64,000 nucleotides of DNA, taken from assembly GCF_023336935.1 (NCBI RefSeq), contig NZ_JAMBLR010000002.1:372001-436000 (forward strand), in the 5' to 3' direction. How positions within the stretch are numbered: position 1 is the first letter of the stretch; each line of letters opens with the position of its first letter. This document shows positions 43,794-51,774 of this stretch, piece after piece. This stretch comes from Phascolarctobacterium sp. ET69 (GTDB lineage: Bacteria; Bacillota; Negativicutes; Acidaminococcales; Acidaminococcaceae). The notes under the pieces were generated by a model. That model had not been told where the DNA came from. It saw nothing but the letters and a program-made list of their open reading frames with translations, and ran no database searches. A program made the position numbers and the translations under genes.

Positions 43794-45404
43794 ATGGAAA
43801 ATAAAAATAAAAGAGTTGCTTTATATGCAAGGGTATCGACTGCAATGCAGGCAGAGCATGGTTATTCCATAGAAGCGCAAAAAGAAGCTGTTAAAAAAGA
43901 ATGCAGGCGGTGTGGTTGGAAAGTGGTTGACGAGTATGTAGATGCAGGTATTAGCGGAAAGGAAATGACTAAACGCCCTGAATTACAAAGAATGTTAAGG
44001 GATATTAGCACTAAAAAATTCGACGTAATCATGGCATGGAATCAGAGCCGTTTATCTCGCAATATTCGTGATTATCTGGATATTAGCTATATTGCGGAAA
44101 AAAACAGTGTTGAAATTGTATGCTTGGACAGCCCCGGTAATAGCGAGTTGCTGAAGAATATTCAGGCTCTGATTAATGATTTTGAAAGAAAGCACATTGT
44201 AAAAAATGTTAGGTTAGGGCTTAGGCAACGGGCACAAAAAGGCTTACATAATGGTGGACGAGTTCTCGGTTATAGGGCGGAAACAGTAGCGTTTCAGGAT
44301 AAGAAAAAGCTCGTTATTGTTGAATCGGAAGCAATAATAATTAAAAAGATTTTCAGCTTATTTTGTGAGGGAAAAGGATTGGGTTATATTGCTAACTTCT
44401 TAAATCAGGCTGGGTACAGAACAGTTCGTGATAATACGTTCAGCTATTGCAGTATCAGAGAGATTCTCGACAATCCCATATACAAGGGATATATCAGATA
44501 CGGCAGGTATGAAAACTGGAGCGAAAAAAGGCGCAAAGGTAAAAGCAAAAACCCGATACTGGTAAAAGGACTGCATGAGCCGATAGTGTCAGAAGAACTA
44601 TGGGACAAGGCAGCTTTACTAAGGTCGAAGCGTTCTGATAATACAGCAAGGGTGTATGATAGTGACAACATTTTGAGCAGCATTTTAAAGTGCCCTCTCT
44701 GTGGAGCACCGATGGTAATATCGCGTAGCCGCTATAAATTAAAAAGTGGTAAAAAGTGTGTAGTCCGCTACTATACCTGTTCCCGCTATAAAAATAAGGG
44801 GAAAGTTGCCTGCAAACCTATTACGGTAAAAGCTGACATTGCCGAGAAAACAGTAATAGAAAAAATTTCAGCTTTTTTGAGCCAAAAAGACATTGTAAAA
44901 ATGGTTTTGACGAAAACGAAGAAAAAGCTTGAAGAAAAGTCATCCGGCAAAAGGGATGAGCTAAACGGAATTAAAGGCAGGCTGGAAGTGATACTGAACA
45001 GAAAAGCTAAAATATTAGACCTTTATCTTGCTGACGTAATGGACAAGGAGCTGCTCGACAAACGCCTTGAGGAGCTGACAGCGGAAGAAACGGAACTTGG
45101 TAAGCGCAGGAGCACCATAGAAGCAGAAATAGGACTGCCCGTAATTGAGCCAACTATGGAATATGTCGAGAAAGTCCTGAACAATTTCGAGGATGTTATG
45201 TCCAAGGCAGCCAGAGAACAGAAAATGCTGCTTCTTAGGCTGTTGATAAAAAAGATAACGGTGAAAGACAAAAAGGTAGATAAAATTTACCTAAACCTTG
45301 GCGGACAGCTTAAAAAGCATATAAACGAAGCTGACGTAAGCGATAAAGCTGCCGAAGATGATAAGGAAAATGATGAGTTTCAGGACTTCATCTTAGAGCT
45401 GTGA
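43794..45404 (+). CDS. Large serine recombinase 2
   Basis: A 536-residue recombinase paralogous to its neighbour but clearly distinct. The catalytic serine is S15 in YARVSTAMQ; GYSIEAQ, DAGISGKEMTKRPELQ and NQSRLSRN follow. The Recombinase domain spans residues ~165-270 (NPIYKGYIRYGRYENWSEKR), then a four-Cys zinc ribbon (LKCPLCGAPM ... YYTCSRY ... C, ~300-345), then a coiled coil (~390-450) and a lysine-rich acidic tail. The ATG at 43794 lies one base after the stop of the first recombinase; an in-frame GTG within that gene is less likely. Two tandem large serine recombinases usually act as a pair on one element. Confidence 0.93.
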   Translation: MENKNKRVALYARVSTAMQAEHGYSIEAQKEAVKKECRRCGWKVVDEYVDAGISGKEMTKRPELQRMLRDISTKKFDVIMAWNQSRLSRNIRDYLDISYIAEKNSVEIVCLDSPGNSELLKNIQALINDFERKHIVKNVRLGLRQRAQKGLHNGGRVLGYRAETVAFQDKKKLVIVESEAIIIKKIFSLFCEGKGLGYIANFLNQAGYRTVRDNTFSYCSIREILDNPIYKGYIRYGRYENWSEKRRKGKSKNPILVKGLHEPIVSEELWDKAALLRSKRSDNTARVYDSDNILSSILKCPLCGAPMVISRSRYKLKSGKKCVVRYYTCSRYKNKGKVACKPITVKADIAEKTVIEKISAFLSQKDIVKMVLTKTKKKLEEKSSGKRDELNGIKGRLEVILNRKAKILDLYLADVMDKELLDKRLEELTAEETELGKRRSTIEAEIGLPVIEPTMEYVEKVLNNFEDVMSKAAREQKMLLLRLLIKKITVKDKKVDKIYLNLGGQLKKHINEADVSDKAAEDDKENDEFQDFILEL

Positions 45405-45520
45405 TTGAACTGCTAAGATAATGTAACGCATTTGATTTTGCATTTGAAGATGTTATGATTTGTGACTTTATTACGGGCAAGTAAGAGCTTGCAAAAACCG
45501 TATTAAATCAAATTTTAAAT

Positions 45521-45579
45521 TTATATTATTACTTTGTAATAATTATTATAAATTATAATTATTACAAGTAATAATATAA
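45521..45579. repeat. 25-bp A+T-rich palindrome after the recombinases
   Basis: The 26-base arm at 45521-45546 (starting TTATATTATTACTTTG) is the reverse complement of 45555-45579 apart from one missing base; the loop is 8 nt. A T run (CTTTTTTG) follows. It may be a terminator of the recombinase operon, or a binding or origin-like site of the mobile element. Confidence 0.65.
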
Positions 45580-45683
45580 GCTTTTTTGAATGATGGCTGA
45601 AGCTTATAGTTTGATGGAAAGACCTGAAAGACTAAGAGTCAGGGCTTGACAGATGGCGAAATTATTTTAAGGGGGAATTACCA

Positions 45684-46328
45684 ATGTGTAATTATGCTGT
45701 CAACTCAATAACATTCAGCTCCCGCAATCTTGGCTTGCTGAATGAACTGCACAGAAAGGTGCTTGAATGCTTCCGTTCTGCTTATGCAGGAAGAAACTTA
45801 GTGAAGGATTTCATCAAGGCTCATGGTTATAGGAACATTTCCGGAGTTAATAACACTGACCATATCAGTGCCTGTGATGAAAGTATAACTGCTAAAGAAG
45901 GCGTATATTATTTTCGGTGTGAAACTACTACTGCTTGGGATGATAACATGGAACCAATCATTTTTCTGTTGAAAAATGAGTATGGCAACGAGATACGGCT
46001 AAGCTTTTGTACGGAAGAACCGGGGAGTGAGCTGTTTCTTGTTAAAGATGAAACCGGAGTATTTTATCCGGAGCATTACAAGGTTGAGTGGAACATTGGC
46101 TGTGCATCAGCAGCAGAATATTTCTGCACATTCAAGGATTTATTTAACTATTTACAGGAAATGTTTCCCAAGGCAGGCATCAGCTATTTTGATGCCCTAT
46201 GCGATATTGAAAAACGCATATATAAGGCTTATATAGGAGCAAATAAAAATTATTACTGCTGCATATATCGTTTTAGGGAATATCAGAGTGACTACGTTGA
46301 ATGCATTAGTAATAAGGAGGTGGCATAA
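45684..46328 (+). CDS. Unrecognised element-borne protein (214 aa)
   Basis: A 214-residue cytosolic protein beginning MCNYAVNSITFSS. The opening (N-x-ITF, then LLNELHRKVLE) and the central WDDNMEPIIFLLKNEYG/WNIGCASAAEYF segments resemble the ferredoxin-like DUF1281/Api92 proteins of phages and plasmids, but the match is only by pattern. Several scattered cysteines are present. ATG follows AAGGGGG. Its stop region contains the AAGGAGG ribosome site of the next gene, so the two are tightly linked. It is the first gene of the right-hand module of the element. Function unknown. Confidence 0.6.
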   Translation: MCNYAVNSITFSSRNLGLLNELHRKVLECFRSAYAGRNLVKDFIKAHGYRNISGVNNTDHISACDESITAKEGVYYFRCETTTAWDDNMEPIIFLLKNEYGNEIRLSFCTEEPGSELFLVKDETGVFYPEHYKVEWNIGCASAAEYFCTFKDLFNYLQEMFPKAGISYFDALCDIEKRIYKAYIGANKNYYCCIYRFREYQSDYVECISNKEVA

Positions 46329-46329
46329 T

Positions 46330-47238
46330 ATGGGTGTTACGCAGTTTATTTGCCCCAATAAGGATAAAATGAATATCGAGCAATGCTTGTCGCTTTGTCC
46401 ACATCACATTCGCTGTATGGGCAAGCCTACGTTGGAAGCCATTGCTAAATCAGTAAAAGACAGGGGACTGGGAAGAAAGTATTCCGTAACTGAACTTATC
46501 GGTGGAAGCAGGGAGCTTTATCTGAAAAAGATGACCGACTATGCCATAAATCCTTTTGACCAGATTTTTGCTATGCACGGCTCTGCCGTACATAGCATAT
46601 GCGAAAGTAACTCATCGTCAGCAGTGCTTACAGAAACGAGGCTGAGTAATGCACTATACACGGGTCAGATTGATGCGTATGGGGATTTGCTCGGTAATGG
46701 GAAGATGGTCTTGTTAGATTACAAGGTTACTTCGTCCTACAAGGCTTATCTGGCAATGGGCTACTACAAGGTGGATGAACCTACCGGTGAGGTATATAAG
46801 TCAGGCGTAAAGAAAGGCATGCCCAAGATGAGGAAGGTACTAAAGGCTGACGGGGTCAGGAAGATACTCCCTTGGGCTATTCAGGTGAACGCATACCGAA
46901 TGCTTCTTGAAGAACATAACTTCCGGGTTGATGAGATGTACATTCAGTTATATGTGCGTGACTATTCGCTGCGCATTTCTGCTGAACGTAACATCAATAA
47001 GCCTATTTACCTGTTGAAAGTAAATAAAATAAGCAATGAATACTTAAAAAGATATTTCGGTATGAAAAAGGCAATAATGGACAGCGCAATGGATAGCGGA
47101 GTCATTCCTGGATTGTGCCGTAAGAGTGAAACGTGGAATGGCAGAAAGTGCGAGAATTACTGTCCTGTCTTTGAAGCTTGTAAGAAAGCTTCTGAAGAAC
47201 ATCAGACTGTAAGAGAAACTTTGGCAGGTGCTGCGTGA
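46330..47238 (+). CDS. PD-(D/E)XK nuclease, RecB/Cas4-like, with two cysteine clusters
   Basis: A 302-residue predicted nuclease. The core is visible: H83/H88 region (AMHGSAVHSI), GQIDAYGDL with D115, LLDYKV with D130 and K132, and the QVNAY motif (Q185, Y189) that defines the RecB-like branch. Four cysteines at the N-terminus (C8, C19, C23, C29) and four near the C-terminus (GLC, RKC, NYC, EAC) could hold zinc or an iron-sulfur cluster, as in Cas4 and AddB. The start at 46330 is set by AAGGAGG 8 bp upstream. Next to a Rad52-like annealing protein it probably forms an exonuclease-annealing recombination pair, as in phage Red systems. Confidence 0.8.
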   Translation: MGVTQFICPNKDKMNIEQCLSLCPHHIRCMGKPTLEAIAKSVKDRGLGRKYSVTELIGGSRELYLKKMTDYAINPFDQIFAMHGSAVHSICESNSSSAVLTETRLSNALYTGQIDAYGDLLGNGKMVLLDYKVTSSYKAYLAMGYYKVDEPTGEVYKSGVKKGMPKMRKVLKADGVRKILPWAIQVNAYRMLLEEHNFRVDEMYIQLYVRDYSLRISAERNINKPIYLLKVNKISNEYLKRYFGMKKAIMDSAMDSGVIPGLCRKSETWNGRKCENYCPVFEACKKASEEHQTVRETLAGAA

Positions 47239-47254
47239 GAGGAGATGTATAGGC

Positions 47255-47431
47255 ATGACTAAAAAGGAGCTTATAAACATACTGGCTGCAATTGATGATG
47301 ACGACCAAGTACGCTTGACTAGTGAAACTGGATACGGTTACGAATACCAAGTCGAGGTTGACTCAGTCGAGTGCGGGGTCGAAAGTGGCAGTATATGTTC
47401 AAGATTTGTTCTTTACAGGGGTGAAGTGTGA
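47255..47431 (+). CDS. Small protein of the MTKKEL pair, first copy (58 aa)
   Basis: ATG 47255 follows GAGGAG and encodes MTKKELINILAAIDDDDQVRL and a Tyr/Val/Cys-rich remainder of 58 residues in total. The first 20 residues match the next small gene (MTKKELLKILSAFKDDEEI), so the two are diverged duplicates. The N-terminus is helical and the rest is beta-like. It lies 16 bp after the nuclease gene. Function unknown. Confidence 0.6.
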   Translation: MTKKELINILAAIDDDDQVRLTSETGYGYEYQVEVDSVECGVESGSICSRFVLYRGEV

Positions 47432-47530
47432 ATAAAGGATAAAGCCTGTCACTATGTTTAGAGTTTGGTAGAGCAGGACACTTTAGCAAGAATAGGCTAT
47501 GACTTTGGTGAGGAAAGGAGAACTGGCAGA

Positions 47531-47731
47531 ATGACCAAGAAAGAGCTGCTAAAGATTTTGTCAGCGTTTAAAGATGATGAGGAAATTATAGCTGGCATAA
47601 AATGGAGCAAGACATCTAACTACTATTATACGGATGCCTGCATTAAGAGAGTTGTCTACACAATGGAGGACGGCTGCCTGAATACAATCATAAACTTCGT
47701 GGAAACGATAAGTAAACCGATGGCGGCTTAG
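47531..47731 (+). CDS. Small protein of the MTKKEL pair, second copy (66 aa)
   Basis: ATG 47531, after GGAAAGGAG, encodes 66 residues beginning MTKKELLKILSAFKDDEEI, paralogous to the gene 100 bp upstream. The C-terminal halves differ, but both alternate Tyr/Val/Cys-rich strands. An earlier in-frame start at 47465 lacks a ribosome site. It precedes a perfect hairpin and the annealing-protein gene. Confidence 0.6.
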   Translation: MTKKELLKILSAFKDDEEIIAGIKWSKTSNYYYTDACIKRVVYTMEDGCLNTIINFVETISKPMAA

Positions 47732-47744
47732 TTCATTGATTAAA

Positions 47745-47779
47745 AATGCGAGAACCACAATGACAGTGGTTCTCGCATT
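47745..47779. terminator. Perfect 14-bp hairpin without a T tract
   Basis: AATGCGAGAACCAC pairs perfectly with GTGGTTCTCGCATT over a 7-nt loop. No T run follows, so it is not a standard intrinsic terminator; it may be a processing stem or weak terminator just before the Rad52-like gene. Confidence 0.5.
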
Positions 47780-47804
47780 ATCTATAGTTAGGAGAGTGTG
47801 AAAA

Positions 47805-48545
47805 ATGAATATTCCGTTACTTACTTCAAACGATGTTGAAATCAGGGTAGCACAGTTGCAGCAGACGAGCTATGGGACATATGCTTACTTGCTGCTTTAC
47901 AAGGATGCCCGAGTTGATATGAAAATTCTTGACGAAGTATTTGGTCCGCTGAACTGGCAACGCAGTCATACGGAGATTGGCGGCAGGTTGTTTTGTACTG
48001 TATCAGTATGGGATGAAAGCAAGAAGATGTGGATAGAAAAGCAGGATGTAGGCGTTCCGAGTAATTCCGAGGCTACCAAGGGCGAAGCATCCGATTCATT
48101 CAAAAGAGCCTGCTTTAACTTAGGAATTGGCAGGGAGTTGTATTCTGCTCCGGAAATCAGGATAAAACTAAAAGAAAATGAAGTCGTCATTGCCAGTAAT
48201 GGCAAGCCCAAGACATATGCCAAGTTCTACGTAGCTAAGGATATGACGTATGACAAACAGTCAGGCTGTTTTACCAAGCTCGCCGTACTGGACGAAGATG
48301 GCAACGTTAGGTTTGACATTAATAACAGCAGGAAGCTTCAGACGGCGAAAGCTGCCATTGCTAACGTTTTGGAGAAGCAGAACGAAATGAAGAAAGCTCA
48401 GAAACAGCCAGAAGATGTGCAGCCTGTTGATAACATTTGTTGTATATGTCACGCAGTTATTAAATCTCCCAAGGTTTTGGAATACGCTATGCATAATTTT
48501 GGCAAGCCTGTATGCTATGAATGCCAAAAGAAGCAGTCGGCTTAG
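47805..48545 (+). CDS. Rad52/Rad22-type single-strand annealing protein
   Basis: A 246-residue DNA-annealing protein. Family features are FGPLNWQRSHTEIGGRLFCTVSVWDE (residues ~46-71) and KGEASDSFKRACFNLGIGRELY (92-113), the latter a hallmark of phage Rad52-like proteins. The last ~40 residues add a CxxC...CxxC zinc finger (ICCICHAVI and VCYECQKK), which is less usual and may contact the neighbouring nuclease or DNA. ATG lies 7 bp after AGGAG. Such proteins pair complementary single strands made by an exonuclease; the PD-(D/E)XK gene just upstream is the likely partner. Function by family, partnership by context. Confidence 0.8.
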   Translation: MNIPLLTSNDVEIRVAQLQQTSYGTYAYLLLYKDARVDMKILDEVFGPLNWQRSHTEIGGRLFCTVSVWDESKKMWIEKQDVGVPSNSEATKGEASDSFKRACFNLGIGRELYSAPEIRIKLKENEVVIASNGKPKTYAKFYVAKDMTYDKQSGCFTKLAVLDEDGNVRFDINNSRKLQTAKAAIANVLEKQNEMKKAQKQPEDVQPVDNICCICHAVIKSPKVLEYAMHNFGKPVCYECQKKQSA

Positions 48546-48554
48546 GAGGTTAGT

Positions 48555-48986
48555 ATGATTAAAATAAAGTGCGTACAAGATATAAAAAATCTTTCGGAAA
48601 AGAAGCTTATTCCCCAAGAAGTTATAGAAAAAATTTATAGTGAATTTCTAATAATAAAGAAATGGTCTGATGAAATGTACGAAGTGTCTATTGACGATTT
48701 CAATGCTGACGATTTTGGATATGGCTATATCGTAATATTAGAAGGTGACGAAACGGAAGCAGAAATTAACTCTTTGGGATTAACGGAAGGACTGGAAGGC
48801 GTTGTTCCAGAATGTGCGGAAAGCTATTATTTCAATGATGAAAAGTGGACTAAAATCATTGTTATATATAACGATTCGTATTCTATGAGCTTCTGGTTAA
48901 AAAATAGTAACTTATTCGAAGATTATGAATATAAAAGCCAATTATGCCATTTATCAGCAGAAAGTAATATAAAAGAACCATTTTAG
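48555..48986 (+). CDS. Unrecognised acidic protein (143 aa)
   Basis: A 143-residue, strongly acidic protein with mixed alpha/beta pattern: an N-terminal helix, FGYGYIVILEGDETEAEINSLGL in the middle, then KIIVIYNDSYSMSFWL. No signal peptide or known motif. It starts ATG after TAGGAGG, 9 bp downstream of the annealing protein, and is followed after 8 bp by the DUF932 gene, so it belongs to the same operon. It might be a DNA mimic or accessory factor given its charge, but this is speculation. Confidence 0.6.
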   Translation: MIKIKCVQDIKNLSEKKLIPQEVIEKIYSEFLIIKKWSDEMYEVSIDDFNADDFGYGYIVILEGDETEAEINSLGLTEGLEGVVPECAESYYFNDEKWTKIIVIYNDSYSMSFWLKNSNLFEDYEYKSQLCHLSAESNIKEPF

Positions 48987-48994
48987 GAGGCAGT

Positions 48995-50038
48995 ATGAAA
49001 ACAGACCTTAATTTATCACAACTTGTTAGCCGGTTGGACTACTTATCCACGTTGAAGAAGGACTACCTAATCAGTACGGACGATATAAGCGTACAAACAA
49101 ATCCTGCTGAATCATGTATTAATTTTCAAGGTGTTTCCTATCCTATGCAGGAAACTGCAAAGCGTCAGTTGTCAGCTGTTTGCGGCATTCCATACTCATA
49201 TGTAAAACGTATAGGCAAGGAATATCCTGAGCTGTTGGACGCAAACTATAATGGGCTGTTGAGGAATATCCATAAGAATAAGCTGGTCAGAACCATTGGC
49301 GGACGGGTTAGGGCAATATTATCTGACCATTATAAGAAGTATGAAAATGAAGCGGTACTGGCAACGATATTATCAGTACTTGATAATATCAAAGGATTGA
49401 ATGTTGTATCATCTTCTCTGACGGCAGAGCGGATGTACGTAAAGCTGGTATCAGAGATTGAAAGGGTAGATGTTAAAGTCGGTGATTCCGTTGCATTTGG
49501 TGCGATTATTACCAATTCAGAAGTTGGCATGGGGTCAATTACAGTGAATCCGTTCTGTATGAGGCTCGTATGTACTAATGGCATGGCATTACCTAAATAT
49601 TTGGGTAATGCACGCAGAATACATCTTGGAAGGAAGTTCAGAACGATTGAGGAGTATGAGATGATTGCTGACGATATTGACGGCATTAGAGGGAATATAG
49701 AAGAATGCCTGAAGGAGGCTCTTGACCCGGTTTTTTATATGAAAATCGTTGATAAGATGAGAATGGCGACAGAAATTAAATTAGTAGCCCCATTTGAGAG
49801 CATTGATAAGGTTGCCAAGCTTTATGGATTGGATGAACGTGAAAAGAAAACAATTACAGTTCATTACATTGCAGGAAAGGATGATACCCTTTATGGTTTG
49901 GTTAATGCTGTCACACGGGCTTCTCAAGATATGCAGTCATATGTTAGGGCTACGGAAATGGAAAAGATAGGCTCTGATATATTATTTGACGGCATACTTT
50001 CAGTTACTAAGAAGGGTAATGGAATGCTGATGGATTAG
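48995..50038 (+). CDS. DUF932 (phage/plasmid) protein
   Basis: A 347-residue protein of the DUF932 family, common on plasmids and integrative elements. Visible features include MQETAKRQLSAVCGIPYSYV (residues ~50-65), RTIGGRVRAILSDHYKKYENEAVLATI (~95-120), and VGMGSITVNPFCMRLVCTNGM (~180-200). The family occurs next to annealing proteins and nucleases and is thought to take part in element DNA processing; no activity is established. ATG follows AGGAGG. It ends the operon; a perfect hairpin lies 190 bp downstream. Confidence 0.82.
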   Translation: MKTDLNLSQLVSRLDYLSTLKKDYLISTDDISVQTNPAESCINFQGVSYPMQETAKRQLSAVCGIPYSYVKRIGKEYPELLDANYNGLLRNIHKNKLVRTIGGRVRAILSDHYKKYENEAVLATILSVLDNIKGLNVVSSSLTAERMYVKLVSEIERVDVKVGDSVAFGAIITNSEVGMGSITVNPFCMRLVCTNGMALPKYLGNARRIHLGRKFRTIEEYEMIADDIDGIRGNIEECLKEALDPVFYMKIVDKMRMATEIKLVAPFESIDKVAKLYGLDEREKKTITVHYIAGKDDTLYGLVNAVTRASQDMQSYVRATEMEKIGSDILFDGILSVTKKGNGMLMD

Positions 50039-50230
50039 GTGATTAAATGACAGGGTTACTTGCCACTATTCTCCTTTGCTTTAGTAAATACTCAAATAGT
50101 GCCAGTATATTAATCAATGGATGGTAGTTCAGTAATGGCAGTGTTTAAATGTACAAAAGCTTTAATTGCAATAGCTATGAAAGAATGTAAGAAAGATTCA
50201 TTACATTTATTTGCAGAAACATAAGCATAT

Positions 50231-50258
50231 ACGCCCACAGTTTAGCAACTGTGGGCGT
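50231..50258. terminator. Perfect 12-bp hairpin between convergent genes
   Basis: ACGCCCACAGTT pairs perfectly with AACTGTGGGCGT over TAGC. It lies 19 bp from the resolvase stop and between convergent genes, so it may terminate both, although no T tract follows on either strand. Confidence 0.55.
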
Positions 50259-50276
50259 CCGTTATGTTACGCTTGA

Positions 50277-50852
50277 CTATAGCAGGTGTGCTCTTTGTCT
50301 TGCTCTGGCTCTATAAAGGGTAGCTACGCCAATACCTGTAAGCTCTGCTACTTTTTTATAAGAGTTGCCGGAATCTATCAAAGCTAAAGCGGCATCCGTT
50401 CTATCTTTGGATATTCTGGGTCTGCCTTCTTTAAAACCTGGCTTATTTTTAGCAACTTCTTTACCGGATTGAGTACGTTCTACTATCATACTGCGTTCAA
50501 GCTCTGCAACAGCAAGTAATGTAGTTATGAAAAAATTACCCATTGGCGTATCATCCAATAAGCCTACGTTTAAAACATGGACTTTTATTCCGGAATGTAA
50601 TAGTTCACGGATTAGAGTTATTCCTTCGACTACATTTCTTGCAAGGCGATCCAGTTTGGTTACTACCAGAGTATCGCCTTTTTTCATTTTGCCCATAAGC
50701 AATTTTAACTCAGGTCTGTCGGTAGTTTTACCTGTATACTGTTCGGTAACTATTTCCTGACAGCCTTGCTCAATGAGAGTGTTATGCTGTTCTTCTATGC
50801 TGTTTCCGTGAAGCTGTTTTTTAGTGCTTACACGTGCGTAACCGTATATCAT
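50277..50852 (-). CDS. Small serine recombinase (resolvase/invertase family)
   Basis: A 191-residue recombinase of the Tn3-resolvase/Hin type. The nucleophile is S9 in GYARVSTKKQ; GNSIEEQ, YTGKTTDRPELK, TKLDRLARN (arginine motif) and GNFFITTLLAVAELERSMI follow, then the C-terminal helix-turn-helix (SYKKVAELTGIGVATLYRA, ~170-185). These enzymes resolve cointegrates or invert DNA segments between short sites. It is transcribed against the element operon and is probably a separate gene carried near its right end. ATG is preceded by GAGGTACTAAT. Confidence 0.92.
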   Translation of the reverse strand: MIYGYARVSTKKQLHGNSIEEQHNTLIEQGCQEIVTEQYTGKTTDRPELKLLMGKMKKGDTLVVTKLDRLARNVVEGITLIRELLHSGIKVHVLNVGLLDDTPMGNFFITTLLAVAELERSMIVERTQSGKEVAKNKPGFKEGRPRISKDRTDAALALIDSGNSYKKVAELTGIGVATLYRARARQRAHLL

Positions 50853-51145
50853 ATTAGTACCTCGTTTCTGTTCTGGTGCTAATTATATTATACAACAAAC
50901 AGTTTGATTTTGATAGTAAGTTTTGATAGCTTGAGGAAGCCATAAAACTGACATTAAAACATAGCTATCAAAACTTTTAAGTATTGATAAAATGAGGCAG
51001 TAAGGAATGGCAAAGCCTTTCATATATCTATGTGAATTGATGAGGGCTTATTGGATAACTGCAGTGATGGATAAAATAGTTAATATTTTCTATGTCCCGG
51101 TAAGGTAATGGAAAGGATGATATAAAAATGAACAAAGTTTGACTA

Positions 51146-51424
51146 TTAGTGGCGGTAGTGGCGGCTGTGTCAATTAAATTGGTTATTGGAATGAGTTTTT
51201 AACATACTATATTATTTCATTTTATGAATAACCTAACTATTTAGAAGTTTTGGCAGAAAGATTAAGATAATAAATGACAGATTAGATGTATAGACATAAA
51301 TTTATCCATTGAATGCGTTACATTTCTTCAGACCTATATGTTAGGGTAAAAATCGCCTGAAAATAGTATAATAAAATAAAAGTAATAAAAAAATAACTGA
51401 CCAAGCCGCCACTGCCGCCACTGA
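51146..51424. repeat. Long-distance 21-bp inverted repeat pair
   Basis: TTAGTGGCGGTAGTGGCGGCT at 51146-51166 is the reverse complement of 51404-51424 except at two positions, both of which would be G-U pairs in RNA. The arms enclose about 237 A+T-rich bases. It could be the base of a large RNA structure or ends of a small element. Confidence 0.6.
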
Positions 51425-51510
51425 TTTTACCTGAATTTGCATAAATTTACCCTATAGTATGTATACGCTGAAAAATACCATTGGTGAAAATTACATAACA
51501 TAAAAAATAA

Positions 51511-51540
51511 AAGCCGCAGCTTTTGCTGCGGTTTTTGTGT
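51511..51540 (+). terminator. Intrinsic terminator without an upstream gene
   Basis: CCGCAGC pairs with GCTGCGG over TTTT, flanked by AAAG and followed by TTTTTGTGTTT. No gene ends before it on the plus strand. Confidence 0.75.
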
Positions 51541-51640
51541 TTCTTTGATTGAAAAAACTATAAAGTAAAATAAAACTGCCATATTTTAATGCAAAGATAA
51601 AAATAGAAAATATCTTTGTTGGTGTTTTTGCGCAGAGCGC

Positions 51641-51673
51641 GGGCTCAACCGTTGGTTGAGCCCTTATTTTTTT
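51641..51673 (+). terminator. Strong intrinsic terminator without an upstream gene
   Basis: GGGCTCAACC pairs perfectly with GGTTGAGCCC over a 3-nt loop, followed by TTATTTTTTT. It may be left over from a gene lost when the island inserted, or may belong to an unseen small RNA. Confidence 0.82.
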
Positions 51674-51747
51674 AGTTGAACCTATATGTGCCGTGCTTAG
51701 GCAATATCGGCATAAACGCCTATAGTAAATAATTCGCAAACCTGGTC

Positions 51748-51774
51748 TTTACTGGGGGGTAAATGCATTATAAT
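51748..51774 (+). promoter_or_regulatory. Probable promoter of the phosphoglycerol transferase gene
   Basis: TATAAT at 51769-51774 with a poor -35 (TTTACT at 51748, 15-bp spacer). It lies 60 bp before the gene, just after the orphan terminators. Confidence 0.5.

Noticed and set aside
50830-50850. CCGTATATCAT resembling the rlmH end as a right att site
   Set aside because: It lies within the resolvase coding start (MIYGYA) and does not match the rlmH end beyond a few bases.
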